NCBI RefSeq assembly: GCF_014204835.1
Contig: NZ_JACHMD010000001.1
Location: forward strand, 1,116,001-1,180,000
DNA length: 64,000 nucleotides
Direction: 5' to 3'
DNA from: Microbacterium marinum
Lineage (GTDB): Bacteria > Actinomycetota > Actinomycetes > Actinomycetales > Microbacteriaceae
The notes beneath the pieces were generated by a model that did no database searches, was not told the origin of the DNA, and saw nothing but the letters and a program-made list of their open reading frames with translations. Of the stretch, positions 12,081 through 23,979 are shown one piece after another (position 1 is the stretch's first letter; each line of letters starts with the position of its first letter). Made by a program: the position numbers and the translations under genes.

Positions 12081-13769
12081 GTGCCGGTGTCGGTGACCAC
12101 CCGCACCGGCACTCACACGGTGGTGCCCGCGTGGCGGGACTGGCGATCGTGGGGGAGGCGCATCGCGCTCGCGTGGCGGCGATCGCTGCGCTTCCGAACG
12201 CTGGCGGCCACCCTCACGCTGACGGCATTGACGATCCTCATCGCCCTCGTGTGGATGTCGTTGGCGATCCAGAACGACCTGTACGAGTCGCGCTCGGCTC
12301 AGGTGCAGGATGCCGCGAAGCGGGCGACGCAGGCCGCCCAGACGACCCTCGACGCGGCCGTGGTGGAGGGCGACCCGGTCGCCCTGCAGGTGCTGATGGA
12401 CGAGGTGCGCCGCGAGATCCTGTCGCGCCAGGGCGGAACCACGATGGTCGCCGTCTTCCGCATCGATGACGAGCCATCCGCGATCGCCCCGCAGGGCTTC
12501 GAAGGCGGCGGGCTGACGGCGTCGATGATCAGTCCCGCGCTCCAGGAGAGTGTCCAGCTCACCGGCGATCGGCAGTGGTGGCAGTCGATCGCCCTTCCCG
12601 ACGGCGACGAGGGCGAGACCCCCGGCATCCTCGTCGGGCAACAGCTTGTGGTCCCCGAGGCGGGTGCCTACGAGCTCTACTTCGCCTACGACCTCGCCTC
12701 CGAGCAGCAGACGCTCCAGTTCGTGCAGGTGACGCTGTGGGTCGTCGGCATCGCCCTGCTCGTGCTGATCGGCGGCATCTCGCTGTTCGTCCTGCGATCG
12801 GTGACCGTGCCGATCGCCCAGGCCGCCGAGACCAGTGCGAAGCTCGCCTCCGGGGATCTCGCGGTGCGGCTGCCGGTGCGAGGCGAGGATGAGTTCGCCA
12901 CACTGGGCCGCTCCTTCAACGCGATGGCGGACAGCATCGAGAGCCAGATCAAGGAGCTCGCGGAGCTTTCCCTCGTGCAGCAGCGTTTCGTCTCGGACGT
13001 GTCGCACGAGCTGCGCACTCCGCTGACGACGATCCGCCTGGCAGCCGACATGATCAACGACCAGCGGGACGAGTTCGAACCGGCGACGGCGCGAGCGGCG
13101 GAGCTGCTGCACGCCCAGGTGCAGCGGTTCGAGCTGCTGCTGGCCGACCTGCTGGAGATCAGCCGGTACGACGCGGGCTCGGTCCAGCTCGAGACGGAGG
13201 CCACCAGTCTCGCCCACCTCGCCGAGGACGTCATCGAGTCGATGCGACAGCTCGCCGAGCAGCACGGGACGGATGTCCGGCTGGTGGCGCCCGGCGGATA
13301 CTCGCCGGTGGAGATGGACCCGCGCCGGGTGCGACGCATCGTCCGCAATCTGCTCGGCAACGCCATCGAGCATGGCGAGGGACGCCCGATCGTGGTGACC
13401 GTCGACAGCGACCAGCGTGCCGTCGCCCTCGGGGTCAGGGACTTCGGGATGGGGATGAGCGCCGAGGACGCTGAGCGCGTGTTCGATCGGTTCTGGCGCG
13501 CGGATCCCTCCCGCCGCCGCACCATCGGGGGGACGGGCTTGGGGCTCTCGATCGCGCTGGGCGACGCGCGCCTGCACGGCGGGACGCTGTCGGTGTGGTC
13601 CGAGCCCGGTGGCGGAACGAACTTCGTGCTGACGCTGCCCCGACGCCTCGGGGATAACCTCGTCGGCGCCTCTCCCGTCGAGGTCGAACCTCCCGGTGGA
13701 GCGCTCACTCTGGAGGACCTCGGATTGACGCAGCCCATCTCACTACCGTCCCGGGAGGTCGACTCATGA
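12081..13769 (+). CDS. mtrB: Sensor histidine kinase MtrB
   Basis: Membrane partner of MtrA, 562 residues. A basic N-terminus leads into a first transmembrane helix (about 38-62), an extracytoplasmic sensor of about 150 residues, a second helix (about 213-236), then HAMP, HisKA with the phospho-acceptor box FVSDVSHELRTPLTTIRL, and HATPase with the N box (RRIVRNLLGNAIEHGEG), DFGMGMS and GGTGLGLSIALG. GTG start 16 nt after mtrA. The stop overlaps lpqB (ATGA). In mycobacteria MtrB localises to septa and poles and LpqB modulates it. Confidence 0.94.
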   Translation: MPVSVTTRTGTHTVVPAWRDWRSWGRRIALAWRRSLRFRTLAATLTLTALTILIALVWMSLAIQNDLYESRSAQVQDAAKRATQAAQTTLDAAVVEGDPVALQVLMDEVRREILSRQGGTTMVAVFRIDDEPSAIAPQGFEGGGLTASMISPALQESVQLTGDRQWWQSIALPDGDEGETPGILVGQQLVVPEAGAYELYFAYDLASEQQTLQFVQVTLWVVGIALLVLIGGISLFVLRSVTVPIAQAAETSAKLASGDLAVRLPVRGEDEFATLGRSFNAMADSIESQIKELAELSLVQQRFVSDVSHELRTPLTTIRLAADMINDQRDEFEPATARAAELLHAQVQRFELLLADLLEISRYDAGSVQLETEATSLAHLAEDVIESMRQLAEQHGTDVRLVAPGGYSPVEMDPRRVRRIVRNLLGNAIEHGEGRPIVVTVDSDQRAVALGVRDFGMGMSAEDAERVFDRFWRADPSRRRTIGGTGLGLSIALGDARLHGGTLSVWSEPGGGTNFVLTLPRRLGDNLVGASPVEVEPPGGALTLEDLGLTQPISLPSREVDS

Positions 13770-15442
13770 TGTCGGTGCGCAAGGCCGCCACCGGCGCCCT
13801 CGCCCTGGTTCTCGCCGGTGTGATGGCCGCCTGCTCCGGGCTTCCCGTCGACGGTCCGGTCCATGTCGGCCGGGCGATCGACGAGGTCGAGGGGATCCCG
13901 GAGTTCTCGTTCGTGCCCGACGGACCGGTGGCCGACGCGACACCGCAGCAGGTCGTCGAGGGGTTCATCGCCGCGGGCTCGGGCCCGCGACAGAACTGGT
14001 CCGTGGCGCAGCAGTTCCTCACCCCGTCCTTCCGTGACACCTGGAAGCCGCAGGCGGGCGTCACCATCTACGCGGCGGGGGACCGCACGATCGATGTCGT
14101 CTCCGACGAGCAGATCACGGTGACCGTCGACCCGGTCGCGACCGTCGACGCCAGCGGCGCGTACCGTCCGGGCGGGGCGGGACCCATCGCGCTCTCCTAC
14201 GAACTCGTGCAGGAAGAAGGCCAGTGGCGGATCGCCCAGGCCCCGGACGGCATCGTGCTCGACGCGAATCGGTTCAGCACCGTGTTCCGCAGCTACCCGC
14301 TCGCCTACTTCGACAGCGGGTGGTCCTCGATCGTCCCCGACGTACGCTGGTTCCCGGTGACCAACGCGGCCACACGGATCGCGGATGCCGTCGTGACCGG
14401 TTCGCCCAGTCCCTGGCTGTCGGGAGCGGTGCGGTCCGCCTTTCCCGACGACGTCTCGCTGACTCAGCCCTCGGTTCCGGTGGATGCCGGGGTGGCCCAG
14501 GTCTCCCTCGACGCGAGCGCACGCGATCTCCCACCCGCCACGCTGGCACGGATGCAGACCCAGCTTGAGCAGAGCCTGTCGACGGCGGGGATCCTCGACG
14601 TCCAGATGCTCGTGGGGGACGAGGTGCTCGACGTGCCCTCCGTCGACGTCGACGAGCACCGGGTGGATGTGCGACCGCTCGTCCTCGCGGAAGGCCGCTT
14701 GGGCTTCCTGTCCGGGGCGGAGGTGGAGGAGCTCCCGGAGCTGAGTGCGGCACTCGCCGAGACCGACCCGGAGTCGATCGAGGTCGACGCCGACCGGACG
14801 ACGGCCGCGGTGCGCACCACGACGGGCGCGGTGGTCCGCGTGCAGGCCGACGGGACGGTGACCGAGCTCGACACACGCGCGGGCATGACGGCGCCGAGCA
14901 TCGACCCGTTCGGCCACATCTGGACCGTGCCCGCATCGTCGCCCACCGAGGTCGTCGCCTATGCGCCGGACGGTGGGGCGCGGACGCTCGCCGGCGGATG
15001 GCCGGGAGCGACGGATGTCGCAGCGATGCGGGTCTCCCGTGACGGCACCCGCGTCGCGGCGCTCGTGCGGGACGGCGGTGAGCCGGCGGTCTGGGTGGCG
15101 GGGGTGATCCGCGACGACGCGGGCGCCCCGGTGGGACTCGGCGACCCGCTTCCGGTCGCGATGCTCGCCGGTGACGGGGTGGAGCTCACCTGGCTGGGCG
15201 GGTCGACCGTCGCGCTCATCTGGACGGACGGCGAGCAGCGGGTGATGCGAGAGCAGCCGATCGGCGGGGAGGGGACCGAGGTCCGGGCTCCCGACGGCGT
15301 CGTCTCGATCGCGGGCGGCAATCAATCCGGCAGCGTCCGCCTCCGCACGGGCGAAGGCGGCCTGTTCGTCCAACGCGGCTCCTGGCAGTTCCTCGCCCCC
15401 GACGTCACGGTCCTCGCCGTCCAGCAGGGCGTCCCCGGCTGA
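13766..15442 (+). CDS. lpqB: Lipoprotein LpqB, accessory to MtrAB
   Basis: A 558-residue exported lipoprotein that modulates MtrB and membrane homeostasis in mycobacteria. The signal peptide runs MMSVRKAATGALALVLAGVM with a lipobox ending MAAC (Cys23). It is followed by a GerMN-type domain and, in the second half, repeated beta-strand elements ending in short GG/WT turns consistent with the LpqB beta-propeller. The ATG overlaps the mtrB stop by 4 nt. Position and length match the family. The lipobox is slightly non-standard, with Met at -3. Confidence 0.92.
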   Translation: MMSVRKAATGALALVLAGVMAACSGLPVDGPVHVGRAIDEVEGIPEFSFVPDGPVADATPQQVVEGFIAAGSGPRQNWSVAQQFLTPSFRDTWKPQAGVTIYAAGDRTIDVVSDEQITVTVDPVATVDASGAYRPGGAGPIALSYELVQEEGQWRIAQAPDGIVLDANRFSTVFRSYPLAYFDSGWSSIVPDVRWFPVTNAATRIADAVVTGSPSPWLSGAVRSAFPDDVSLTQPSVPVDAGVAQVSLDASARDLPPATLARMQTQLEQSLSTAGILDVQMLVGDEVLDVPSVDVDEHRVDVRPLVLAEGRLGFLSGAEVEELPELSAALAETDPESIEVDADRTTAAVRTTTGAVVRVQADGTVTELDTRAGMTAPSIDPFGHIWTVPASSPTEVVAYAPDGGARTLAGGWPGATDVAAMRVSRDGTRVAALVRDGGEPAVWVAGVIRDDAGAPVGLGDPLPVAMLAGDGVELTWLGGSTVALIWTDGEQRVMREQPIGGEGTEVRAPDGVVSIAGGNQSGSVRLRTGEGGLFVQRGSWQFLAPDVTVLAVQQGVPG

Positions 15443-15532
15443 CGTCTCCTCCCCAGCGCGTCTTCGGTAACGGATCGACACCGCGACGGATCCTTCGGCT
15501 CACCACCCCGGCATCCGGCGGTTCGATCGAGT

Positions 15533-16171
15533 GTGGACTCCTTCGGTGAACGCGTGGCCCAGGCTCTCGTCGAGGCGCTCGCCGTGGTCTTCCCGACCTG
15601 GTGCGCGGGATGCGACGAGGTCGACGTCTCGCTGTGTGATGCGTGCCGCGCGGGCCTCGCGGCGCAGCCGGTGAGGCGTCACCTCGGCAACGCGCTGGAG
15701 GTGCGGAGTGCCCTGCGCTTCGAAGGAGTCGCCGCCCGTGTGCTGCGGGCGCTGAAGGAAGAAGGCCGGACGGGCTTGGCGCGCCCGCTCGGACACGCGA
15801 TGGCAGCGGCCTGGGTCTACGACGACGCCGTGGCCGTACCGGTGCCTTCCTCGCGCGCCTCGATGCGTCGGCGCGGGTTCGCCGCGACCGAGCTGCTCAC
15901 GAAGCGGGCGGGGCTGCGGACCGCGCGACTGCTGGTCCCTGCCCGGCGCGCCGCAGACCAGCGGGGTCTGAGCCGCACGGAGCGGATGGCGAACATGTCG
16001 GGCGCGTTCGTCGCACGGCCCGCTGAAGGTGTCCGTGTCGTTCTCATCGACGATGTCGTGACCACCGGTGCCACCCTCCTCGACGCGCGACGGGCCCTGC
16101 GCGATGCGGGGGCGATCGTGCTCGGAGCGGTCACCGCCATGGACACGCCGCGTCGTCGGAGGACTGAATGA
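15533..16171 (+). CDS. comF: ComF-family phosphoribosyltransferase-like protein
   Basis: A 212-residue ComF homologue (Rv3242c-like). A zinc ribbon CAGCDEVDVSLCDAC (residues about 24-38) precedes a type I PRTase fold. The PRPP-binding loop is VVLIDDVVTTGATLLDARRA (about 170-189) and RRGFAATELL matches the ComF consensus (KRGFNQ-type). ComF is needed for DNA uptake in Bacillus and Haemophilus; its role in actinobacteria is not settled. GTG start (15533) without a strong ribosome-binding site; a GTG two bases earlier is in another frame. It sits between lpqB and hpf as in M. tuberculosis. Confidence 0.85.
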   Translation: MDSFGERVAQALVEALAVVFPTWCAGCDEVDVSLCDACRAGLAAQPVRRHLGNALEVRSALRFEGVAARVLRALKEEGRTGLARPLGHAMAAAWVYDDAVAVPVPSSRASMRRRGFAATELLTKRAGLRTARLLVPARRAADQRGLSRTERMANMSGAFVARPAEGVRVVLIDDVVTTGATLLDARRALRDAGAIVLGAVTAMDTPRRRRTE

Positions 16172-16213
16172 AATTCACGGTCCTCGGAGGATGACATCGG
16201 GTGAACGGCGCAC

Positions 16214-16265
16214 TACCGTGGGGGGACACAAGGCGAACCGAGGTCCGCCCTTGACCGGGCGGACC
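16214..16265 (+). promoter_or_regulatory. hpf promoter and leader hairpin
   Basis: A TACCGT -10 candidate (16214-16219) would start transcription near 16226. The leader then contains a perfect 9-bp hairpin, GGTCCGCCC (16242-16250) and GGGCGGACC (16257-16265), just before the strong AAGGAGG Shine-Dalgarno of hpf. The hairpin leaves the ribosome-binding site free but is close enough to influence initiation. Confidence 0.4.
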
Positions 16266-16282
16266 GGAACAAGGAGGTCACG

Positions 16283-16945
16283 ATGGAGATCAGTATCGTC
16301 GGCGTGGGAGTGAGCGTCAGCGACCGATTCCGCTCAGTTGCCGAGGAGAAGTCCGCCCGAATCGAGCACCTCGCGCCCCGTGCGCAGCGACTCGACATCA
16401 AGGTCACGCATCGCGCCTATCACAACGGATCCCGCGAGGACGAGACCGTGGAGGTGACACTCACCGGCAAAGGCCCGCTGGTGCGGGCCGAGGCCGTCGA
16501 CGGCGATAAGTTCGCCGCTCTCGATCTGGCTGTGACCAAACTCGCCGAACAGATCCGGCGCGCCAAGGAGAAGCGCGTCGATGCGCGCAACCACCCGCGC
16601 GGCGCGAAACTCGAGAAGGGGAGCGGCACGCTCACCGGCATCGACGTCCAGCCGGCCTCCGTCGACGTCATCCGCGCCGTCGCCACCGGCGAAGTGCCCA
16701 TCATCACCGGGAACGAGGACGAAGAGGACTACACCCCCGTCGTGATCCGCACCAAGCGCTTCGACGCGGAGTGGATGACCGTCGAGGACGCCGTCGACCG
16801 GATGGAGCTCGTCGGACACGACTTCTTCCTGTTCATCGACGCGCGGAGCGACCAGCCCAGTGTCGTCTACCGCCGCAAGGGCTGGGACTACGGCGTGATC
16901 TCCCTCACCACGACAGCGGCGCCGGAGGCCGAGCTCGCAAGCTGA
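16283..16945 (+). CDS. hpf: Ribosome hibernation-promoting factor, long form
   Basis: A 220-residue long HPF that pairs 70S ribosomes into inactive 100S dimers in stationary phase or stress. Residues 1-100 form the ribosome-binding HPF/YfiA domain (start MEISIVGVGVSVSDRFRSV, beta-alpha-beta-beta-beta-alpha pattern). An acidic linker (ITGNEDEEDYTPVVI) leads to the C-terminal dimerisation domain (KRFDAEWMTVEDAVDRMEL, HDFFLFIDA, VVYRRKGWDYGVI). AAGGAGG lies 7 nt before the ATG, the strongest ribosome-binding site in the window. A hairpin sits in the leader and a 23-bp terminator follows the gene. Confidence 0.94.
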   Translation: MEISIVGVGVSVSDRFRSVAEEKSARIEHLAPRAQRLDIKVTHRAYHNGSREDETVEVTLTGKGPLVRAEAVDGDKFAALDLAVTKLAEQIRRAKEKRVDARNHPRGAKLEKGSGTLTGIDVQPASVDVIRAVATGEVPIITGNEDEEDYTPVVIRTKRFDAEWMTVEDAVDRMELVGHDFFLFIDARSDQPSVVYRRKGWDYGVISLTTTAAPEAELAS

Positions 16946-16948
16946 CCC

Positions 16949-16998
16949 GGACAGCAGAGGGGGCGGGTGCCATGCGGCATCCGCCCCCTCTGCTGTCC
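16949..16998. terminator. Strong bidirectional terminator between hpf and the beta-lactamase-fold gene
   Basis: An 18-bp perfect stem (16949-16966 with 16981-16998; GGACAGCAGAGGGGGCGG and its complement) is extended by a G-T pair and an inner TGCC/GGCA, leaving an ATGC tetraloop. It lies between convergent genes and can stop both. Confidence 0.88.
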
Positions 16999-17006
16999 AG
17001 GTCGGA

Positions 17007-17837
17007 TCAGCCGGCGCGCAGCGCGGCGACGATCCCGTCGCTGAAGGGCGGCCAGGCTCGCGCGGCCCACTCGCCGAAGGGTCGATCCGTGAGCGCGACG
17101 ACCGCGGCGCCCGCCTCGGGGTCCACCCAGAGGAACGTGCCGGCCTGGCCGAAGTGGCCGAAGGTGCGCGCGGAGTTGGTCGATCCCGTCCAGTGGGGGG
17201 ACTTGCTCCCGCGGATCTCGAATCCCAGGCCCCAGTCATTGTGCTCCTGCACGCCGAAGCCGGGAAGGACGCCCCGCCGCTCCGGGAAGACCACGCTGGT
17301 CGCGCGCTGGAGCGTGCCGCGGTCGAGGAGCCGGGGCTGCTGCAGTTCGGCGGCGAACCGCGAGAGGTCACCGCTCGTCGACCATCCGCCGGCCGCCGGC
17401 GAGCCGGCGATCGTGGTCTGCGTCATCCCGAGGGGGTCGAAGACGGCTTCGCGCGCGTACTCGTCGAACCCGATGCCCGTCTCGGACTCGAGCAGGTCGC
17501 CGAGGACCTCGAAACCGGTGTTGGAATAGAGCCTGCGCTTCCCCGGCTCCGCTCGCACCTCTCGTGAGGAGAAGTCGTAGCCGGCGGTGTGCGCGAGGAG
17601 ATGCTCAACCGTCGACCCGGCCGGGCCCGCGGGCTGATCGAGGGACAGCGCGCCCTCCTCGATCGCGACGAGCAGGGCGTAGGCGCTCAAGGGCTTGGTG
17701 ACCGAGGCGAGACGGTACCGATGATTCTGATCGCCGGCGGATGCCGCGACATCGCCGCCTGCCGTGATGACGGCGACCGACACGCGCGGTGCCGGCCACT
17801 CCATCGCCGTCGCGGCTGCGTCTTGGAGAGCGCTCAT
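17007..17837 (-). CDS. Serine hydrolase of the beta-lactamase / class C penicillin-binding fold
   Basis: A 276-residue protein with the SxxK nucleophile motif in [14 protein letters not shown] (about residue 44), the second motif YSN in [13 protein letters not shown], and a late [13 protein letters not shown] block in the position of the KTG-like third motif. It has no signal peptide, so it may be a cytosolic esterase or peptidase rather than a resistance enzyme. The ATG shares one base with the stop of the upstream coiled-coil gene (TGATG), so the two are translationally coupled. Substrate unknown. Confidence 0.8.
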   Translation of the reverse strand: MSALQDAAATAMEWPAPRVSVAVITAGGDVAASAGDQNHRYRLASVTKPLSAYALLVAIEEGALSLDQPAGPAGSTVEHLLAHTAGYDFSSREVRAEPGKRRLYSNTGFEVLGDLLESETGIGFDEYAREAVFDPLGMTQTTIAGSPAAGGWSTSGDLSRFAAELQQPRLLDRGTLQRATSVVFPERRGVLPGFGVQEHNDWGLGFEIRGSKSPHWTGSTNSARTFGHFGQAGTFLWVDPEAGAAVVALTDRPFGEWAARAWPPFSDGIVAALRAG

Positions 17838-19162
17838 CAGTCGAAGATGCCGTCGAGGATGCTTCCGATCATGAGACCGCCGAGGAGGCCGCCGACCATG
17901 TCTCCGCCGCCCATCCCGCCTCCGCGACGTCCGCCCCCGTAGCCGCCGGAGTTCCACTCGTCGGGCCGCGACGAATCGATGTCGCGCTGGGCGAGTTCGA
18001 GAGCCTGACCGGCGAGCTGACCTGCGCGCCGCGCGAGGTTCATGGCCCGCTCCCGGTCGTCCTCGGGAATGGGGCCGGCGAACGCCATGAGGTCGGAGCG
18101 GATGCGTTCGGCTTCTGCGAGACGGGTCCGGGCGTCGGCGCCGATCCATCCGCGGTGCCCGGAGATGACGCTGCGCGCGACACCGATCTGGCGGTCCGCG
18201 TCGTCGATGGCGTGGCGGACGTGCGCCTCGGCGGGGATCGGGCGCTCCGCGCGTTCCCGCGCCTTGGCGACGGCGGCGTCCAGTGCCGCGTTGGCCGTGC
18301 GGAGGCGGCTGAGTTCGGTGAACGGGTCGGGCTTGCTGCCGGCCGGCGTGAGAGACCGCAACGCCGTCTCGAGCTCTGCTGCGGCCGCGCCGACCTCGGG
18401 AGTCGACCGCAGCGGCTGCGCCACGACGAGGTCCTCGCGCGAGTCCTCGACGATCGCCGTGAGCGTGGACTCGGCACGCAGCGCTTCGATCTCGAAGGTG
18501 TCGACGGCCTCGACCAGCGTCGACGCGCGGCGGGACGCCTCGATCGCCGTTTCGAGGGCGAGGTTCGCCTGCTCGCGGTGCCCGTCGTCTCGGCGCCGCT
18601 CCGACACGGCCGCGCTGTGCTCGGCGAAGTCGAGGAGCTGGGCGGCCTCGGTCGCGTTGCCGCGCACTGTGCGCATCGCGGCATCCGAATACCGCTGCGA
18701 CAGGCGCTCGAGTGTGGTGTTCAGTGCGGGGAGGCGCTCGCGCATCCGCGTCACGTCGCGGCGGATGCCCTCGATGATCTCGGGCGCGCGACGGGCGCGG
18801 GCGATCGCCTCGCCGAGCGACTCGGTCCGGTCGTCGAGGAGGTCTTCGGCCCACTCGCACAGCTGGACGATGCGGGCGTTGCGCGTACGCAGTTCCTCGG
18901 GGGTGTCGGGGATCTCGTCGAAGTTCAGCTGGTTGAGGTGGAAAGCCTCGCCCAGGTGCTGCCGGACGGCGGAGAGCGCATCGCGCAGATCCTTCGTCGC
19001 ATCCCGGCCGAGTTCGATCTCGGCGTACGCGAGCTCGTCGTCGGTGACGCGGATGCGTTCGTCCGCGGCGACCAGAGCCGCTCCCGCCTTCCGACTCAGT
19101 TCGGCGTCCTGCGCCTCGATCTCCGCGTCCTCGCGCTTGCGTCTGCCCCAGAAACCGGCCAT
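17837..19162 (-). CDS. Long coiled-coil protein with a glycine-rich tail
   Basis: A 441-residue, mostly helical protein rich in Ala, Glu and Arg with long heptad-like stretches. It ends in a Gly-rich segment ([20 protein letters not shown]) and a short hydrophobic C-terminus ([17 protein letters not shown]). The charged start [19 protein letters not shown] has no signal peptide. It resembles the helical parts of actinobacterial TPM-domain proteins, but no TPM domain is seen, so no function is assigned. TAAGAT (minus, + strand 19169-19174) lies 6 nt before the ATG, so the message is probably leaderless. It is divergent from secA and coupled to the hydrolase. Confidence 0.65.
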   Translation of the reverse strand: MAGFWGRRKREDAEIEAQDAELSRKAGAALVAADERIRVTDDELAYAEIELGRDATKDLRDALSAVRQHLGEAFHLNQLNFDEIPDTPEELRTRNARIVQLCEWAEDLLDDRTESLGEAIARARRAPEIIEGIRRDVTRMRERLPALNTTLERLSQRYSDAAMRTVRGNATEAAQLLDFAEHSAAVSERRRDDGHREQANLALETAIEASRRASTLVEAVDTFEIEALRAESTLTAIVEDSREDLVVAQPLRSTPEVGAAAAELETALRSLTPAGSKPDPFTELSRLRTANAALDAAVAKARERAERPIPAEAHVRHAIDDADRQIGVARSVISGHRGWIGADARTRLAEAERIRSDLMAFAGPIPEDDRERAMNLARRAGQLAGQALELAQRDIDSSRPDEWNSGGYGGGRRGGGMGGGDMVGGLLGGLMIGSILDGIFD

Positions 19163-19312
19163 GGGCCGATCTTACGTGTCCTCTCAGGCGCGGAGCTGTC
19201 CAGCACCTTCGAAGGTCACAGACCGATAACATGGCGGAGTATGTCCGCGCGCCCGTGTGCGCGGGATCCTCGACACCGTCCGTCGAGGCGACCCGACAGA
19301 TGGAGATCCTCC

Positions 19313-22102
<2,790 letters not shown>

Positions 22103-22108
22103 TCCCGC

Positions 22109-22140
22109 GTCGGTCGGTGGCGATCAGGCCACCGGCCGAC
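22109..22140 (+). terminator. Terminator after secA
   Basis: GTCGGTCGGTGGC (22109-22121) pairs with GCCACCGGCCGAC (22128-22140) around a 6-nt loop with a single G-T pair. It begins 7 nt after the secA stop. Confidence 0.72.
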
Positions 22141-22162
22141 GATTGGACCGGGTGCGCCCAGA

Positions 22163-22168
22163 TATTCT
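22163..22168 (+). promoter_or_regulatory. -10 box of the aminotransferase gene
   Basis: TATTCT ends 6 nt before the ATG at 22175, implying a leaderless transcript independent of secA, whose terminator lies just upstream. Confidence 0.5.
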
Positions 22169-22174
22169 GATCCG

Positions 22175-23398
22175 ATGACACCCCGCATCCTCGATCAGTC
22201 GTCCAAGCTCAAAGACGTCCTTTACGAGATCCGCGGGGCAGCACTGGTCGAGGCCGATCGGCTGCAGGACGAGGGCCACACGATCCTGAAGCTGAACACG
22301 GGCAATCCCGCGGTGTTCGGATTCGAGGCTCCGTTCCAGATCGTGCGCGACATGATCGAGGCCATCCCGCAGGCGCACGGCTACTCGGACTCCCGGGGCA
22401 TCATGTCGGCGCGGCGCGCCATCGTGTCGCGGTACGAGCAGGTGCCGGGCTTCCCGAAGTTCGATCCCGACGACGTCTACCTCGGCAACGGCGTCTCCGA
22501 GCTCATCACGATGACGATGCAGGCGCTGCTCGACGAGGGTGACGAGGTGCTGATCCCCGCTCCGGACTATCCGCTGTGGACAGCCATGACCAGCCTCGCG
22601 GGGGGAACCCCGGTGCACTACCGCACCGACAGCGACGCCGGATGGCAGCCGGATCTCGAGGACATCCGCGCCAAGGTCACCGATCGGACGAAGGCCATCG
22701 TCGTCATCAACCCGAACAATCCGACGGGCGCGGTGTACACCCGCGAGGTGCTCGAGGGCATCGTCGAGATCGCGCGCGAGCGGGAGCTGCTGCTGCTCTC
22801 GGACGAGATCTACGATCGGATCCTGTTCGACGACGCGGTTCACATCCCGCTGGCGACGCTGGCGCCGGATCTGCTGTGTCTCACCTACAACGGTCTGTCG
22901 AAGACCTACCGGGTCGCCGGGTACCGATCGGGCTGGATGGTCATCACGGGTCCGAAGAAGCACGCGGCGGGGTTCCTGGAGGGTATCCAGCTCCTCGCCT
23001 CGACGCGGCTGTGTCCCAACGTCCCGGCGCAGTTCGCCGTCCAGGCCGCGCTGTCGGGGGTGCAGTCCATCGATTCGCTCATCGCGCCGACCGGTCGTCT
23101 GCACGAGCAGCGGGATGCCGCGTGGGAGGGGCTGACGTCGATCCCGGGTGTCACCTGCGCGAAGCCGCAAGGGGCGTTGTACGCCTTCCCTCGGCTCGAC
23201 CCGAACGTGTACGAGATCCATGACGACGCGAAGTTCGTGTACGACTTCCTCGTCGCAGAGCATGTCCTGCTGGTGCAGGGGACCGGATTCAACTGGCCGA
23301 CGCCCGATCACATCCGCATCGTCACCCTTCCGGAGGCTCGGGTGCTCACCGAGGCGATCGAGCGTCTGGGCAACTTCCTCGCGTCGTATCGGCAGTAG
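22175..23398 (+). CDS. alaA: PLP-dependent class I aminotransferase, AlaA type
   Basis: A 407-residue fold-type I aminotransferase of the glutamate-pyruvate (AlaA/YfbQ) group. Landmarks are the N-terminal KLKDVLYEIRGAALVEADRLQDEGHTI segment (split here as KLKDVLYEIRGA and ADRLQDEGHTI), LNTGNPAVFGF, VINPNNPTGAVY (cofactor phosphate/Asn), LLLSDEIYDRI (PLP ring Asp and Tyr), and the Schiff-base Lys in CLTYNGLSKTYRVAGYRSGW. It interconverts alanine/2-oxoglutarate and pyruvate/glutamate, giving alanine for protein and peptidoglycan. Substrate is inferred from family resemblance; a related valine or aspartate aminotransferase cannot be excluded. Confidence 0.85.
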   Translation: MTPRILDQSSKLKDVLYEIRGAALVEADRLQDEGHTILKLNTGNPAVFGFEAPFQIVRDMIEAIPQAHGYSDSRGIMSARRAIVSRYEQVPGFPKFDPDDVYLGNGVSELITMTMQALLDEGDEVLIPAPDYPLWTAMTSLAGGTPVHYRTDSDAGWQPDLEDIRAKVTDRTKAIVVINPNNPTGAVYTREVLEGIVEIARERELLLLSDEIYDRILFDDAVHIPLATLAPDLLCLTYNGLSKTYRVAGYRSGWMVITGPKKHAAGFLEGIQLLASTRLCPNVPAQFAVQAALSGVQSIDSLIAPTGRLHEQRDAAWEGLTSIPGVTCAKPQGALYAFPRLDPNVYEIHDDAKFVYDFLVAEHVLLVQGTGFNWPTPDHIRIVTLPEARVLTEAIERLGNFLASYRQ

Positions 23399-23400
23399 CG

Positions 23401-23838
23401 TCAGAGCAGGGCGAGGGAACTGGCGCGCCAGCGGCCGTCCCAGCCTTCGAAGCGCATGGCGACGGCCCGCGTGCGAACGGGGCCCGCGACGACCACGACG
23501 GCTTCGACAACACCGTCGGCAGGTTCGCAGAGTCGCTGGCTGAGGATCGAGTGCGCGGGGCGCACCGCGGTCACGCCTCGGGCGCTTCGCGCTCGGGCGG
23601 ACAGGTTCGCGCGGGTCACCAGGGCGCGATACGCATCCTCCCCGAGCCAGCGGGCCAACTGGTCGACCTCGCGGACTCCGGCGAGGACCTCGAGGACGCC
23701 GATGGTCAGGTTCTTGACGAGCGGTTCCACGTCGGGCAGATCCTTCGCCGAGGTGTGCTGCGGCGCGAAGTATTCGGCGACGTCGAGCGAACTCCCCGAC
23801 CGGGGGACGGGGGCATCGTGGATTGCGTGGTGGGCCAT
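23401..23838 (-). CDS. Rv3235-family protein
   Basis: A 145-residue protein with a long N-terminal tail, then LTIGVLEVLAGVREVDQLARWLGEDAYRALV and a beta-rich end containing VEAVVVVAGPVRTRAVAMRFE. This matches the actinobacterial family named after Rv3235, which lies near secA in mycobacteria too; its function is unknown. The ATG at 23838 is preferred over an upstream ATG because GAGAGGAA lies about 6 nt before it. It is convergent with the aminotransferase (2 bp apart) and divergent from the next gene. Confidence 0.7.
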   Translation of the reverse strand: MAHHAIHDAPVPRSGSSLDVAEYFAPQHTSAKDLPDVEPLVKNLTIGVLEVLAGVREVDQLARWLGEDAYRALVTRANLSARARSARGVTAVRPAHSILSQRLCEPADGVVEAVVVVAGPVRTRAVAMRFEGWDGRWRASSLALL

Positions 23839-23979
23839 GTCGGTTCCTCTCGTCGACAGGACGGGGGCTTTTCGCAAGTGGACCCGAGTACAGCACAGCC
23901 GTGCGCGACGGCGGATGAGAATGCTCCAACATGTGGACAGAACCCCCGCGGGCCGGCGGGATCATCTACCGTCGGCCGG

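Noticed and set aside
17007..17837. Antibiotic-resistance beta-lactamase
   Set aside because: No signal peptide and overall likeness to cytosolic class C-fold esterases/peptidases; no resistance claim can be supported.
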